From assembly GCA_902835305.1 (NCBI GenBank), contig CADFMD010000003.1:170495-234494 (forward strand): a DNA stretch of 64,000 bases, in the 5' to 3' direction. This DNA is from Coriobacteriaceae bacterium (GTDB lineage: Bacteria > Actinomycetota > Coriobacteriia > Coriobacteriales > Coriobacteriaceae). Made by a program: the position numbers and the translations under genes. Shown in pieces: positions 15,655 to 24,606 of the stretch (the first letter of the stretch is position 1; every line of letters starts with the position of its first letter). Under the pieces are notes generated by a model, which was given only the letters and a program-made list of their open reading frames with translations, was not told the origin of the DNA and searched no databases.

Positions 15655-17253
15655 CTACTCCCACTCGATGGTCGCCGGCGGCTTGGACGTGATGTCGTAG
15701 CACACGCGGTTGGCGCCGGGAACCTCGGCCACGATGCGGCCGGAGATGCGGGCCAGGACGTCGTAGGGCAGCTTGGCCCAGTCGGCGGTCATGGCATCGC
15801 TGGACTCGACGGCACGCAGGATAATTGGGCGCTGGTAGGTGCGCTCGTCGCCCATAACGCCGACGGACTTAATGTCGGGCAGGACGGCGAAATACTGCCA
15901 GCAGCTATGCTCGGAGTTGCGCTCGCCGGTCTGCTCAAACAGACGCTGGTTATAGGCGTCGAGCTCCTCGCGCACGATGGCGTCGGCATTCTTGAGGATC
16001 TCGAGCTTCTCCTTGTCGACCGCGCCGATGATGCGGATGGCCAGACCCGGGCCCGGGAAAGGCTGGCGGAACACGATGTTACCCGGCAGGCCCAGCGCCA
16101 GACCAAGTGCACGGACCTCGTCCTTAAAGAAGTGGTCGAGCGGCTCGATAAGGTCGAAGTGCACGCCCTCGGGGAACGGGATCAGGTTGTGGTGGCTCTT
16201 GATGGTGGCCGTCTTGCCGCCCGTCTTGCGCGCGCCGGACTCGATGATGTCGGGGTAGATGGTGCCCTGAGCCAGGTACTTGACCGGCTTGCCGTCGCAC
16301 TCGAGCTGCTGGGCGACCGCGAAGAACTCTTTCCAGAACTGCGTGCCGATGATGCGGCGCTTCTCCTCGGGCTCGGTCACGCCGGCCAGAAGCTCGGCAT
16401 AGCGGTCCTCGGCGTGGACGTGGATAAAGTCGACGTCGAACTGCTTGGTGAAGACCTCCTCCACCTGCTCGGGCTCGCCCTTGCGCAGCAGGCCGTGGTT
16501 GATGAACACGCAGGTCATCTGCTTGCCCACGGCGCGGGCGCCCAGCGCAGCCACGACGGAGGAGTCGACGCCACCGGACAGGGCCAGAATCACGCGGTCG
16601 TCGCCGACTTTCTCGCGGAACTCGGCCGTCATGGTCTCGACCAGGTTGTCCATGCTCCAGTTGGGCTCCAGGCCGCAGATCTCAAACAGGAAGTTGCTCA
16701 GCAGCTGCTGACCGTACTCGGAGTGCTTGACCTCGGGGTGGAACTGCGTGGTGAAAATCTTGCGCTCGACGCACTCCATGGCGGCAACCGGGCACACGTC
16801 GGTGCTGGCGGTAACGGTAAAGCCTTCGGGCACCTCGGACACGGCATCGCGATGGCTCATCCACACGGTCTGCTCCATGGGCGTGGAGTTAAAGAGCTTG
16901 GCACCGGCTGTGCGCGTGATGGTGGCGCGGCCGTACTCGCCCACCTCGGAGTGGCCGACCTTGCCGCCGAGCGTCACGGCCGTGATCTGATGGCCGTAGC
17001 AAAAGCCCAGGACGGGAAGGCCCAGGTCAAAGATGGCAGGATCGATGGTGGGAGCGTCCTCGGCGTACACGGAGGCCGGGCCGCCGGAAAGGATGAGCGC
17101 AGAGGCGTTCATCTCGCGAATCTCGTCGGCCGAGATGTCGCAGGGGACAATCTCGGAATACACGTTGAGGTCGCGGACGCGACGGGCAATGAGCTGACCG
17201 TACTGCGCACCAAAGTCGAGTACGAGGACCTTTGCGGAAGCCTTTTGATCCAT
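15655..17253 (-). CDS. guaA: GMP synthase (glutamine-hydrolysing)
   Basis: GuaA converts XMP, glutamine and ATP into GMP. The 532-residue protein has a class I amidotransferase domain with the nucleophile Cys85 in GFCYGHQ and the downstream His-Glu (HPEVKHSE). An ATP-pyrophosphatase domain follows with LALSGGVDSSVVAAL, and then the GMP synthase dimer domain ending CYDITSKPPATIEWE, the universal C-terminus. The ATG at 17253 is preceded by GAGGGGGAA. It is transcribed alone between the antitoxin and the divergent asparaginase gene. Confidence 0.97.
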   Translation of the reverse strand: MDQKASAKVLVLDFGAQYGQLIARRVRDLNVYSEIVPCDISADEIREMNASALILSGGPASVYAEDAPTIDPAIFDLGLPVLGFCYGHQITAVTLGGKVGHSEVGEYGRATITRTAGAKLFNSTPMEQTVWMSHRDAVSEVPEGFTVTASTDVCPVAAMECVERKIFTTQFHPEVKHSEYGQQLLSNFLFEICGLEPNWSMDNLVETMTAEFREKVGDDRVILALSGGVDSSVVAALGARAVGKQMTCVFINHGLLRKGEPEQVEEVFTKQFDVDFIHVHAEDRYAELLAGVTEPEEKRRIIGTQFWKEFFAVAQQLECDGKPVKYLAQGTIYPDIIESGARKTGGKTATIKSHHNLIPFPEGVHFDLIEPLDHFFKDEVRALGLALGLPGNIVFRQPFPGPGLAIRIIGAVDKEKLEILKNADAIVREELDAYNQRLFEQTGERNSEHSCWQYFAVLPDIKSVGVMGDERTYQRPIILRAVESSDAMTADWAKLPYDVLARISGRIVAEVPGANRVCYDITSKPPATIEWE

Positions 17254-17520
17254 GGTTTCCCCCTCTTGTTGGCGGGGAGCCGGTGCCCACCCGCGTGAAT
17301 GAACGAAAATAACTTTCATAGTGTACACGTTATATGGGGCTTCTCGTCCCTCGCAGCCATCAGCGCACGGCAAACGCACGACCTGGGCCTTATTTGACGG
17401 CAATTGAAGTGATACTAAACGTTACAGATGATGTAATACGTTTGAACATTGGACGCCCTGTGCCACAATACTGCCGAACGACTCCGCCTCTGCGGCGGCA
17501 AATACGATAGGAATACCAGC

Positions 17521-18534
17521 ATGAAGCGCATCCTTCTCATCGCCACGGGCGGCACCATCGCATCGACCGAGGACGGCAACGGCCTCTCCCCCGCCCTGAC
17601 CGGTGAGGAGCTCGCCCAGAGCGTCCCCGAAATCTCGGGCCTCTGCGAGCTCGACGTCGTGCAGCCCATGAACATCGACAGCACCAACATGCGCCCGAGC
17701 GACTGGATGCGTATCCGCGACGTCATCGTCGAGGGTTATGCCGACCACGACGGCTTCGTGATTCTGCACGGCACCGACACCATGAGCTACACCGCGGCAG
17801 CGCTTTCCTACCTGATTCAGGACAGCCCCAAGCCCATCGTGCTCACCGGCTCGCAAAAGCCCATGGGCAATCCCTTTACCGACGCCAAGCTCAACCTGTA
17901 CCAGAGCCTGCTCTATGCGCTCGACGAGCACTCGCACGATGTCTCGATTGTGTTTGGCGGCGTCGCCATTGCCGGCACGCGCGCCCGCAAGCAGCGTACC
18001 ATGAGCTTTAACGCGTTCATTAGCGTCAACTATCCGCCCATTGCCTATATCCGCAACGACCGCATCGTTCGCAACGGACTCCATGGCACTCACCAGAACG
18101 AGAACCCGGTTCGTTTCTACGACAGCATCGACCCGCGCGTATTTGTACTCAAGCTTACGCCCGGCGTAAACCCGGGTATCCTGGACGCCCTGGCCGATAG
18201 CTACGACGCCGTGATTCTGGAGACCTTTGGCATTGGCGGTATCCCCGAGTTTGGTGAGTCGGGCGAGTCGTTCCAAGAGGCAATTTTCCGCTGGGTCGAT
18301 TCGGGCCGCACCGTCGTTATGACCACGCAGGTCCCCGAAGAGGGCCTCGATCTGGGCGTTTATGAGGTCGGCCGTGCTTACGCCGATCATCCGGGCATTC
18401 TGCGCGGCGACGATATGACAACCGAGACGCTCGTGGCCAAAACCATGTGGGCACTCGGCCAGTCACGCGATGCCGCCGAGATCCAGCGCCTGTTCTACAG
18501 CCAAGTCAACCACGACCGCATCCCGATGGCGTAA
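17521..18534 (+). CDS. ansA: Type I L-asparaginase
   Basis: This 337-residue cytoplasmic-type asparaginase hydrolyses asparagine to aspartate and ammonia. The two catalytic threonine regions are ATGGTIAS near residues 9-15 and HGTDTM at 83-88. No signal peptide is present, so type I is the likely class. The ribosome site is AGGAA upstream of 17521. The divergent gap with guaA contains an imperfect palindrome (AACGTTAC near 17420, GTAATACGTT near 17433) that might be an operator. It stands alone and may link to nitrogen supply, like glnN further on. Confidence 0.92.
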   Translation: MKRILLIATGGTIASTEDGNGLSPALTGEELAQSVPEISGLCELDVVQPMNIDSTNMRPSDWMRIRDVIVEGYADHDGFVILHGTDTMSYTAAALSYLIQDSPKPIVLTGSQKPMGNPFTDAKLNLYQSLLYALDEHSHDVSIVFGGVAIAGTRARKQRTMSFNAFISVNYPPIAYIRNDRIVRNGLHGTHQNENPVRFYDSIDPRVFVLKLTPGVNPGILDALADSYDAVILETFGIGGIPEFGESGESFQEAIFRWVDSGRTVVMTTQVPEEGLDLGVYEVGRAYADHPGILRGDDMTTETLVAKTMWALGQSRDAAEIQRLFYSQVNHDRIPMA

Positions 18535-18556
18535 TTCAGTTGTCGACGGGTATCCC

Positions 18557-18775
18557 CTATTCGATACCCTCGAGAAGCTCTGACACCGTCATGCCAAGGG
18601 CGGGCGCGATCTTAAATAGAACCTTGAGCGTGAAATTTGCCGTCCCATCTTCGATTCGGTCGAGGTAGGGTCGGCTGATTCCTGTCGCCACACAAAAATC
18701 AACCTTGGAGATACCAAGGTCCCTGCGTGTCTCTTCGACCCGCCTGCCAAGAATCTGTTTAGCACGTTCGTCCAT
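18557..18775 (-). CDS. Small XRE family regulator
   Basis: This 72-residue protein is nearly all one helix-turn-helix domain: DLGISKVDFCVATGISRPYLDRIEDGTANFTLKVL, with the XRE pattern of five helices. It faces an unknown gene at 18852 across a perfect palindrome, so it probably represses itself and that gene. It ends 22 bp from the asparaginase stop, with a small hairpin (GGGTAT/ATACCC) at 18550 between the two convergent genes. Confidence 0.85.
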   Translation of the reverse strand: MDERAKQILGRRVEETRRDLGISKVDFCVATGISRPYLDRIEDGTANFTLKVLFKIAPALGMTVSELLEGIE

Positions 18776-18805
18776 GCAGACGAGTTTGAAATGGAGCCGA
18801 ACATA

Positions 18806-18827
18806 AACGTAAATTATAGTTTACGTT
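18806..18827. promoter_or_regulatory. Perfect palindrome, probable XRE operator
   Basis: AACGTAAA-TTATAG-TTTACGTT is a perfect 8-bp inverted repeat centred between the divergent small XRE gene and the unknown gene. The spacer carries a -10-like element. Confidence 0.6.
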
Positions 18828-18851
18828 TTGCCGAATACACAGGAGTTTTCT

Positions 18852-19241
18852 ATGTCGGGTTCTTCGGTCCGCACGTACCGAGCCACGCTTCGCACAAACA
18901 GCGCACCGCCCAAGCTCGTCGTCGTTGAAGCAGAATGTCTTTCGCCCGATGAGCGCACAGCATTTGCATTGCTATCAAGTCGCGTCGCCGCCGTTCTGGT
19001 CCCTTGCCCGGCGCAAGGCGAACTTGCCATCCAATGCCAAGCGCACAGCTGCTCGCTCAATCAGGCTGCCGTAATCGCAACCAGCCAACGCGGTCTGCCC
19101 CTTCTCCTGGAAGCCGGTATCGCGCTCGCCCTTCGCGGCGCCGGATACGAAAACGAGGCCGCCGCCGACATGGTCTTTAAACCACGATCGAGCGGCGGCC
19201 TCGCAGCAGCCATTGAATATGCGTGCAGGCTCGTTGCCTAA
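18852..19241 (+). CDS. Hypothetical protein next to XRE regulator
   Basis: I do not recognise this 129-residue protein. It has no membrane helix and no known motif. It contains an alternating beta/alpha pattern (PKLVVVEAECLSPDE, RVAAVLVPC, AAVIATSQRGLPLLLEAGIALAL), which could be a small Rossmann-like or receiver-like fold. AGGAG at 18842 fixes the start; an ATG further upstream at 18828 would overlap the operator. It is likely controlled by the divergent XRE protein. Confidence 0.6.
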   Translation: MSGSSVRTYRATLRTNSAPPKLVVVEAECLSPDERTAFALLSSRVAAVLVPCPAQGELAIQCQAHSCSLNQAAVIATSQRGLPLLLEAGIALALRGAGYENEAAADMVFKPRSSGGLAAAIEYACRLVA

Positions 19242-19250
19242 AAGGACAAG

Positions 19251-19634
19251 CTAGAAACCAAAGCCAAAGCCCGTTCCGGTAATCGCCGAGTACATAAAGT
19301 AAACGTTGACCACGTTGAGGAACACACCCGTGATGCAACCGTTGCGCAGGTAGCGCTCGCACACGATGCGCGCCATGGCGGCGGAGTCATCATTGTTTTT
19401 AGCCTGGCGTCCCGCCGTAAAGTACGTCGCCACGCTCAGCAGCAGGTTGAGCACCGGCAGTGCCAGCAACTCGTAGCTCTTGCCCCAGCGCGTCGCCTCG
19501 CCGGCGGCATTAAACTTTGTTGCCACCTCGGGACCAATGTTGGGGATAACGCACGCTGCGACCACCAGCGGAATCACCGCAAGCACGAGCAGTGCAATAC
19601 CCATGTAGCCAGCTTTTTTGCCATATTTAAACAT
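19251..19634 (-). CDS. DUF1648-like membrane protein
   Basis: This 127-residue membrane protein has an N-terminal helix (IALLVLAVIPLVVAACVIP), then NIGPEVATKFNAAGEATRWGKSYELLALPVLNLLLSVATYF, the DUF1648 pattern seen in SdpI-type proteins. A third helix follows near the C-terminus, and the protein ends in an unusual GFGFGF tail. SdpI-type proteins give immunity to a peptide toxin in Bacillus; a similar role is unproven here. It lies 11 bp from ychF and may be co-transcribed. Confidence 0.7.
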   Translation of the reverse strand: MFKYGKKAGYMGIALLVLAVIPLVVAACVIPNIGPEVATKFNAAGEATRWGKSYELLALPVLNLLLSVATYFTAGRQAKNNDDSAAMARIVCERYLRNGCITGVFLNVVNVYFMYSAITGTGFGFGF

Positions 19635-19645
19635 ATGCGTCGTCC

Positions 19646-20722
19646 TTACACGTTAAAGCGGAAGTGCACGACGTCGCCATCGGCCATGACATAGTCCTTG
19701 CCCTCAATACGCAGCTTGCCGGCGGCCTTGGCGCCCTGCTCACCGCCGAGCTCGATGTAGTCGTCATAGCCAATGACCTCGGCCTTAATAAAGCCGCGCT
19801 CAAAGTCGGTGTGGATAACGCCGGCGGCCTGCGGGGCGGTCGCGCCCTGACGAACCGTCCAGGCCTTGACCTCCATCTCGCCGGCCGTAAAGAATGACTG
19901 CAGGCCGAGCAGCTTGTAAGCCGCCTGCGCGAGCACGTCCAGACCGGGCTGCTCCAGGCCCAAGCTCTCCAGGTAGTCGGCCGCATCCTCGGGATCGAGC
20001 TCGGAAAGCTCGGCCTCGATCTTGGCGCAGATCGGCAGCGGCTTGACGCCATCGATTGGCGCCAGGTCCTCGTTGAGCATGTCCTCGTCTACGTTGGCCA
20101 CATACAGGATGGGCTTCATAGTGAGCAGGAACAGGCCCTTGGCGGCGGCGCGCTCCTCGTCGGTCATCTCCATGGATGCGGCGCGCTTACCCTCGTTGAG
20201 CCAGGCAAGCAGGCGCTTGGCGACCTCAAACTTGGGCATGAGCTCCTTGTCGCGCTTGGCCTCCTTCTCGAGCTTGGGCAGCTGCTTCTCGAGCGTGCCC
20301 ATGTCAGCCAGGATGAGCTCAGTCATGATGGTGTCGGCATCGCCGGCGGGGTCGACGAACTCGCCCGTGCGGCCCACCTCACGCATGACGTTGGGGTCCT
20401 TAAAGTAGCGCACGACCTCGCAGATGGCATCGGTCTCGCGAATGTTAGCCAGGAACTGGTTGCCCAGACCCTCGCCCTCATTAGCGCCCTTCACCAGACC
20501 TGCGATGTCGACGAACTCGACCGTCGCCGGCACAATGCGGCCCGGGTTGACGATGTCGGCGAGCTTTTGCAGGCGGCTATCGGGCACGTCGACGATACCC
20601 ACGTTGGGGTCGATCGTGGCAAACGGGTAGTTGGCGGCAAGGCCGGTCTTTTTGGTAAGCGCGGTGAACAGCGTCGACTTGCCCACGTTGGGCAGGCCCA
20701 CGATACCGATGGAAAGGGACAC
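19646..20722 (-). CDS. ychF: Redox-responsive ATPase/GTPase YchF (Obg family)
   Basis: This 358-residue OBG-family P-loop protein binds ribosomes and prefers ATP in known cases. G1 is GLPNVGKST at the N-terminus, then NYPFATIDPNVGIV, DIAGLVKGANEGEGLGNQFL and NVDEDML. The C-terminal TGS domain (AWTVRQGATAPQAAGVIHTDFERGF) ends KDYVMADGDVVHFRFNV, the standard ending. The start is GTG at 20722, 7 bp after AAAGGAG; the open frame upstream is not part of the family. Confidence 0.95.
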   Translation of the reverse strand: MSLSIGIVGLPNVGKSTLFTALTKKTGLAANYPFATIDPNVGIVDVPDSRLQKLADIVNPGRIVPATVEFVDIAGLVKGANEGEGLGNQFLANIRETDAICEVVRYFKDPNVMREVGRTGEFVDPAGDADTIMTELILADMGTLEKQLPKLEKEAKRDKELMPKFEVAKRLLAWLNEGKRAASMEMTDEERAAAKGLFLLTMKPILYVANVDEDMLNEDLAPIDGVKPLPICAKIEAELSELDPEDAADYLESLGLEQPGLDVLAQAAYKLLGLQSFFTAGEMEVKAWTVRQGATAPQAAGVIHTDFERGFIKAEVIGYDDYIELGGEQGAKAAGKLRIEGKDYVMADGDVVHFRFNV

Positions 20723-20836
20723 GACAGCTCCTTTTGGTACAAGCATTTCAAACTGCATAAGTATAGCGCCGCCGCAGCATCTGGGCGAACCCGGACGCCA
20801 CGGCGGCACGAATGAAGCAGAGATTGGGGTCGCCGA

Positions 20837-22090
20837 CTAGTCTGCGAGCTTTTCCACCTGGTCGAGCACCTTGTTGAGCTTTTCCTTTGCCTCGGCCTTG
20901 ACCTTCTCGGCCTCCTCGTGAGCCTTCGCCTTCTGGGCAGCCTTTTCCTCGGCCTCGGGGTCGACGACAACCAAGTTGGACGCATCGTGTTCAACCAGCT
21001 TGAGCGCATGCTCAGGGCACACCTTGACGCAGGCACCGCAGCCCAAGCAATACGTGGACTCCAGTGCAAAGCGGCCGCTTCCCACCAGATCGCAGGCGAA
21101 CGTGGGGCACACATTGACGCACTCGCCGCACGACGTGCACTTGTCAAAATCGCATTCCGGCGTGCTCACCCGCATGTTCTGGGCAAGCTCGGGGTGGTTT
21201 TGCAGCGTCGAGAGCACCAGCTGCCGCCCGTGCGTGAGCGAACGGCGACGCTTGGTCGTCGTGGTGCCGCACATGGTGTTGAGCGTACGCTCCAACTGGG
21301 TAATCTGATGGCGATGGGCTTTGAGCTTCTGCGTCACCGAGGCCAGTGCCGCCGTTGCCGGATTGAGCTTTGTCACGGTAAGGCCCGTGGTGCGGGCGAT
21401 CTTTTCCATGTACTCCTTGCGCTCGTACTCGCGGCGCTTATGACATTTGAGGCTCTTGGGATCGACCTCCAGACCCATGCCCGTGCCGGCCCACTCCTCG
21501 GCCTTCGCAATCGCCTCGCCCAGGATGTCCTCACCGCCGGTGTTGCGGCACTTATCGCACACGCCCAGTGGCAGGTACACGCTCACGTTGGGATAGTCCG
21601 CCAGTACCGAGAACCAGGTCTCGGCCGTAATATCGCCCACGCAGGCGACAACAACCTCGTTCTCGCGCGGCATGCGCTTAAGGGCACGCGTGCAGGTAAC
21701 GTAGGCGGTCTCGTGGCTCGTAGCCGCCGAGACAATGTCGTCGTAAAGGTTTTTGGGCGCCAGACGCGGCGAAATAATCGCCTCAGTCGGACAGGCGGCA
21801 GCGCACAGGCCGCACTTGCGGCAGGTATCGAGGATCTCGATGGCGTCTTCCTCGACCTCGATGGCGTTGACCGGGCACACGTCCATGCACGCAGTGCAGC
21901 CGCTCTTTTCGTTTTTGCAGGTCAGACACGGAATCGTGTTGCCGCGCGGACGCTCCTTGTAGTCGGCAGGATTCCACTGCGGCGCCGACGGATCGAGCGC
22001 GTCGGTCACGCCGCCAAGCGGGTTTTTAAGAAAGTCGAAACCCTTGCTGATCTCGATAATGTCATCAAACAGATCGTGTTCCTGCGCCAT
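20837..22090 (-). CDS. 4Fe-4S ferredoxin-domain protein with four clusters
   Basis: This 417-residue iron-sulfur protein has four cysteine clusters: CTACMDVCPVNAI and CRKCGLCAAACPTEAI near the N-terminus, and CTSCGECVNVCPTFAC and CLGCGACVKVCPEHAL near the C-terminus. The middle (about 150 residues, VTCTRALKRMP, ACVGDITAETW, LGVCDKCRNTGG) resembles a hydrogenase-delta or CoB-CoM reductase-like segment. A charged coiled coil (EAEEKAAQKAKAHEEAEKVKAEAKE) ends the protein. It is likely a cytoplasmic electron-transfer hub. It stands alone; the partner is not visible. The start follows GGGAGGGG. Confidence 0.8.
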   Translation of the reverse strand: MAQEHDLFDDIIEISKGFDFLKNPLGGVTDALDPSAPQWNPADYKERPRGNTIPCLTCKNEKSGCTACMDVCPVNAIEVEEDAIEILDTCRKCGLCAAACPTEAIISPRLAPKNLYDDIVSAATSHETAYVTCTRALKRMPRENEVVVACVGDITAETWFSVLADYPNVSVYLPLGVCDKCRNTGGEDILGEAIAKAEEWAGTGMGLEVDPKSLKCHKRREYERKEYMEKIARTTGLTVTKLNPATAALASVTQKLKAHRHQITQLERTLNTMCGTTTTKRRRSLTHGRQLVLSTLQNHPELAQNMRVSTPECDFDKCTSCGECVNVCPTFACDLVGSGRFALESTYCLGCGACVKVCPEHALKLVEHDASNLVVVDPEAEEKAAQKAKAHEEAEKVKAEAKEKLNKVLDQVEKLAD

Positions 22091-22241
22091 GCGCGGCCCC
22101 TCCCTGAGCAGTGCAAACAAGCAAGAGATAATAATACGCTATCGGCCCGTGCCTCGGGCAAATTACACGCGGAGCACCTTTGCGGCAAATAGCCTATGGC
22201 CTATCGCCGCCCCGATTGCACAAGGTCGATCAAGCGCCAAG

Positions 22242-23309
22242 CTATGCCTCGCGCATGAGCTCGACGAGCTTTTGCTTGGTCACCTTGGCCTGCTCGTTGG
22301 CCATATTGCGTTCGTTTCTTAAGGCCGCATCCGCAACGCTCATCAGGTCGGCATCGGAAATCTCGCCAAGGCCCAGCTCCTCGAGCGTCGTCGGCAGACC
22401 GACGCGCTGACAAAACTCGAGCACCTGTTCAAGCTCGGGCGCACGCTCCAGACGAAGCTGGACCACCAGACCAAACGCCACGGCCTCGCCGTGCATAGCC
22501 TTGCACTCGGGCAAAATCGTCAGGCCGTTGGCGATGGCATGCGCCAACGCCAAGCCACCGCTCTCAAAGCCAACGCCCGAAAGCAGGATGTTGCACTCGA
22601 TCAGGCGCTCAACCGCCGGCGATATACGGCCCTTTTTGAGATCGCGCTTGGCAGCGACACCGCACTCCATAAGTGTGTCGTAGCAGGCACGAGCCGCAAC
22701 CAGGGCCAAGTGCCCCGGCGCGCCACCGTGCTCGTTGGCGCCGTGCGCCGCGGCGCACGAACGCGCCTCGAAGTACGTTGCCAGCGCATCGCCCATACCA
22801 GCGACCGTCATACGCAGTGGGGCCGCCGCGACCACGTTGGTATCGACCACGACCAGGTCTGGATTCTTCTCGAGCATCAGGTAACGGTCGAACGACCCAT
22901 CCTCGTGATACAGCACCGAAATCGCGCTGCACGGACCGTCCATCGAAGCCGCCGTGGGGCATACGCACAACGGCAGCTCGGCATAAAACGCAACGGCCTT
23001 GGCGATATCGAGCATCTTGCCGCCGCCAATGCCCACCACCATGTCGCAATACTCGGCCTGGGCTTCCTGAGCCATTCCGACAACGGCCCCTTCCGTACAC
23101 GGACCGTTATAAATCTTAAAGAACGGCTCGCTTAGATCTTCATCCAGAAATCCATCGACGATCTGCCTGCACAGCCGATCCTCGGTGCCCTGGTCAAACA
23201 AGACATAGGCAGCGCAGCCCAACCATGACAAATACCTGCCCTGACGCGAAAGTTCGCCCGGCCCCTGAACATACCGGCCGGGACCGCCATAAACCATAGG
23301 AAGCGCCAT
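22242..23309 (-). CDS. Glycerol dehydrogenase-like protein
   Basis: This 355-residue member of the iron/zinc alcohol dehydrogenase fold, GldA group, has GIGGGKMLDIAKA as the NAD loop. Metal ligands are Asp in GMGDALATYFEA, His in LAHAIANGL and His in MHGEAVAFG. CPTAASMDGPCSAISVLY is typical of GldA. It is a shorter, more divergent paralogue of the next gene and may act on another polyol or hydroxyketone. Four neighbouring cysteine-rich spots are not conserved metal sites. It is separated from the next gene by a terminator. Confidence 0.8.
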   Translation of the reverse strand: MALPMVYGGPGRYVQGPGELSRQGRYLSWLGCAAYVLFDQGTEDRLCRQIVDGFLDEDLSEPFFKIYNGPCTEGAVVGMAQEAQAEYCDMVVGIGGGKMLDIAKAVAFYAELPLCVCPTAASMDGPCSAISVLYHEDGSFDRYLMLEKNPDLVVVDTNVVAAAPLRMTVAGMGDALATYFEARSCAAAHGANEHGGAPGHLALVAARACYDTLMECGVAAKRDLKKGRISPAVERLIECNILLSGVGFESGGLALAHAIANGLTILPECKAMHGEAVAFGLVVQLRLERAPELEQVLEFCQRVGLPTTLEELGLGEISDADLMSVADAALRNERNMANEQAKVTKQKLVELMREA

Positions 23310-23340
23310 ACGAGAATCCGCCCTTCATCAAACACCGATT

Positions 23341-23410
23341 GGTGCAAAGTAACCTGACCCCTTTGCACCATAGCAAAAAGGGGCAAAGCCATCTGTTGGC
23401 TTTGCCCCTT
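23341..23410. terminator. Two hairpins between gldA-like genes
   Basis: GGTGCAAAG and CTTTGCACC pair at 23341-23369. A stronger stem, AAGGGGCAAAGCC with GGCTTTGCCCCTT, lies at 23378-23410 and on the minus strand runs into TTTTTGC. The second hairpin ends the gldA transcript. The first resembles a repeat with a GGGG/AAAG signature that recurs elsewhere in the window. Confidence 0.65.
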
Positions 23411-23422
23411 CCTTAGCTTAGT

Positions 23423-24523
23423 TTACTCATCCATAAGGTAGTAGTGGCCCAGCGCGTCGGCACCCAGGATGGCGTTTGCGACCATCTCGGGCGTCACCTC
23501 AAACGGCATATTGCACATGGTGTCATCGGGCGCGCAGGCGGCCTCGGCAACAATCATGGCCTGTTCGCGCGTAAGCTCGGCAACGCCAAGTTCCTTCATC
23601 GTGACCGGCAGGCCCAGCTCAATGCAGAAGCCCAAGACTTCCTCGAGTTTCTCAGTCGGAGCATCCTCGAGTACCAGCTGAACGATGGTGCCAAAGGCGA
23701 CCTTCTCGCCGTGATACATGCCGTGGCACTCGGGCAGCATCGTCAGGCCATTGTGGATGGCATGAGCAGCAGCAAGGCCCGAGCTCTCAAAGCCAATGCC
23801 CGAAAGCAGCGTATTGGCCTCGATGATATGCTCGACTGCAGGCGTGAGCGCACCCTTCTCCAGCGCGACCTTGGCCTTGACGCCATCGGCCATAAGCGTC
23901 TCGTAGCAGAGCTTGGCGAGCGCCAGACCGGCCATGCCGCCCTTGCCGCCAGCGCAGGTGCCACCGTCGGCATCATGCGTCGCCTGGGCCTCAAAGTAGG
24001 TTGCGAGCGCATCGCCCATACCGGAAACCGTCAGGCGCACCGGGCTCGCCGCGATAACCGTCGTATCCATCAGGACAATGTTGGGGTTTGCCTTAAGGAA
24101 GAGATATTTATCGAACTGGCCATCGTCGGTGTAGAGCACCGAAAGCGCCGAACACGGGGCATCGGTCGAAGCAATGGTGGGGCAAATGATAACCGGGGAC
24201 TCCAGGTAATAGGCGACGGCCTTCGCGGTGTCGAGGATCTTGCCGCCACCGACGCCGACGATGATGTCGCAACCGTTGTCGCGAGCGAGCGCGACCAGGC
24301 GATCGACCTCACCCTTGGAGCACTCGCCGTTAAAGTCCTCAAACAGCAGCTCGGCCTTAGCCTCGGCAAAACCGCCCTCGATCTTGGCACCGACGCGCTT
24401 CTTGCCCGAAGGCGTCACGATGACGAGGGCCTTAGCGCCGAGCGGCTCGACATAGGAGCCGAGCTTGGCGAGCTCGTCCGGACCCTGGATGTACTTGCTG
24501 GGGCTATTGAAAATTGCAGCCAT
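23423..24523 (-). CDS. gldA: Glycerol dehydrogenase
   Basis: This 366-residue NAD-dependent enzyme oxidises glycerol to dihydroxyacetone. The NAD loop is GVGGGKILDTAKAVAYY. CPTIASTDAPCSALSVLY is the GldA signature. Metal ligands are Asp in GMGDALATYFEAQ, His in AAHAIHNGL and His in MYHGEKVAFG. It starts MAAIFNSPSKYIQGPDEL as GldA proteins do. A terminator follows it, and another lies in front, so it is its own transcript between two other dehydrogenase genes. Confidence 0.88.
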   Translation of the reverse strand: MAAIFNSPSKYIQGPDELAKLGSYVEPLGAKALVIVTPSGKKRVGAKIEGGFAEAKAELLFEDFNGECSKGEVDRLVALARDNGCDIIVGVGGGKILDTAKAVAYYLESPVIICPTIASTDAPCSALSVLYTDDGQFDKYLFLKANPNIVLMDTTVIAASPVRLTVSGMGDALATYFEAQATHDADGGTCAGGKGGMAGLALAKLCYETLMADGVKAKVALEKGALTPAVEHIIEANTLLSGIGFESSGLAAAHAIHNGLTMLPECHGMYHGEKVAFGTIVQLVLEDAPTEKLEEVLGFCIELGLPVTMKELGVAELTREQAMIVAEAACAPDDTMCNMPFEVTPEMVANAILGADALGHYYLMDE

Positions 24524-24554
24524 AACTATCCCATTCTCTAAAAGAAAAAAGAAA

Positions 24555-24584
24555 GGGGCTCCGTACAGATACGTGCGGAGCCCC
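24555..24584 (-). terminator. Intrinsic terminator of the iron alcohol dehydrogenase
   Basis: GGGGCTCCG and CGGAGCCCC form a 9-bp stem. On the minus strand it is followed by TTTCTTTTTTC. Confidence 0.85.
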
Positions 24585-24606
24585 TCGTTACGATAACAAG
24601 AGTCGA

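Noticed and set aside
19251..19634. SdpI-type immunity protein with a toxin peptide
   Set aside because: The DUF1648 match is reasonable, but no toxin or processing gene is nearby, so immunity is not claimed.
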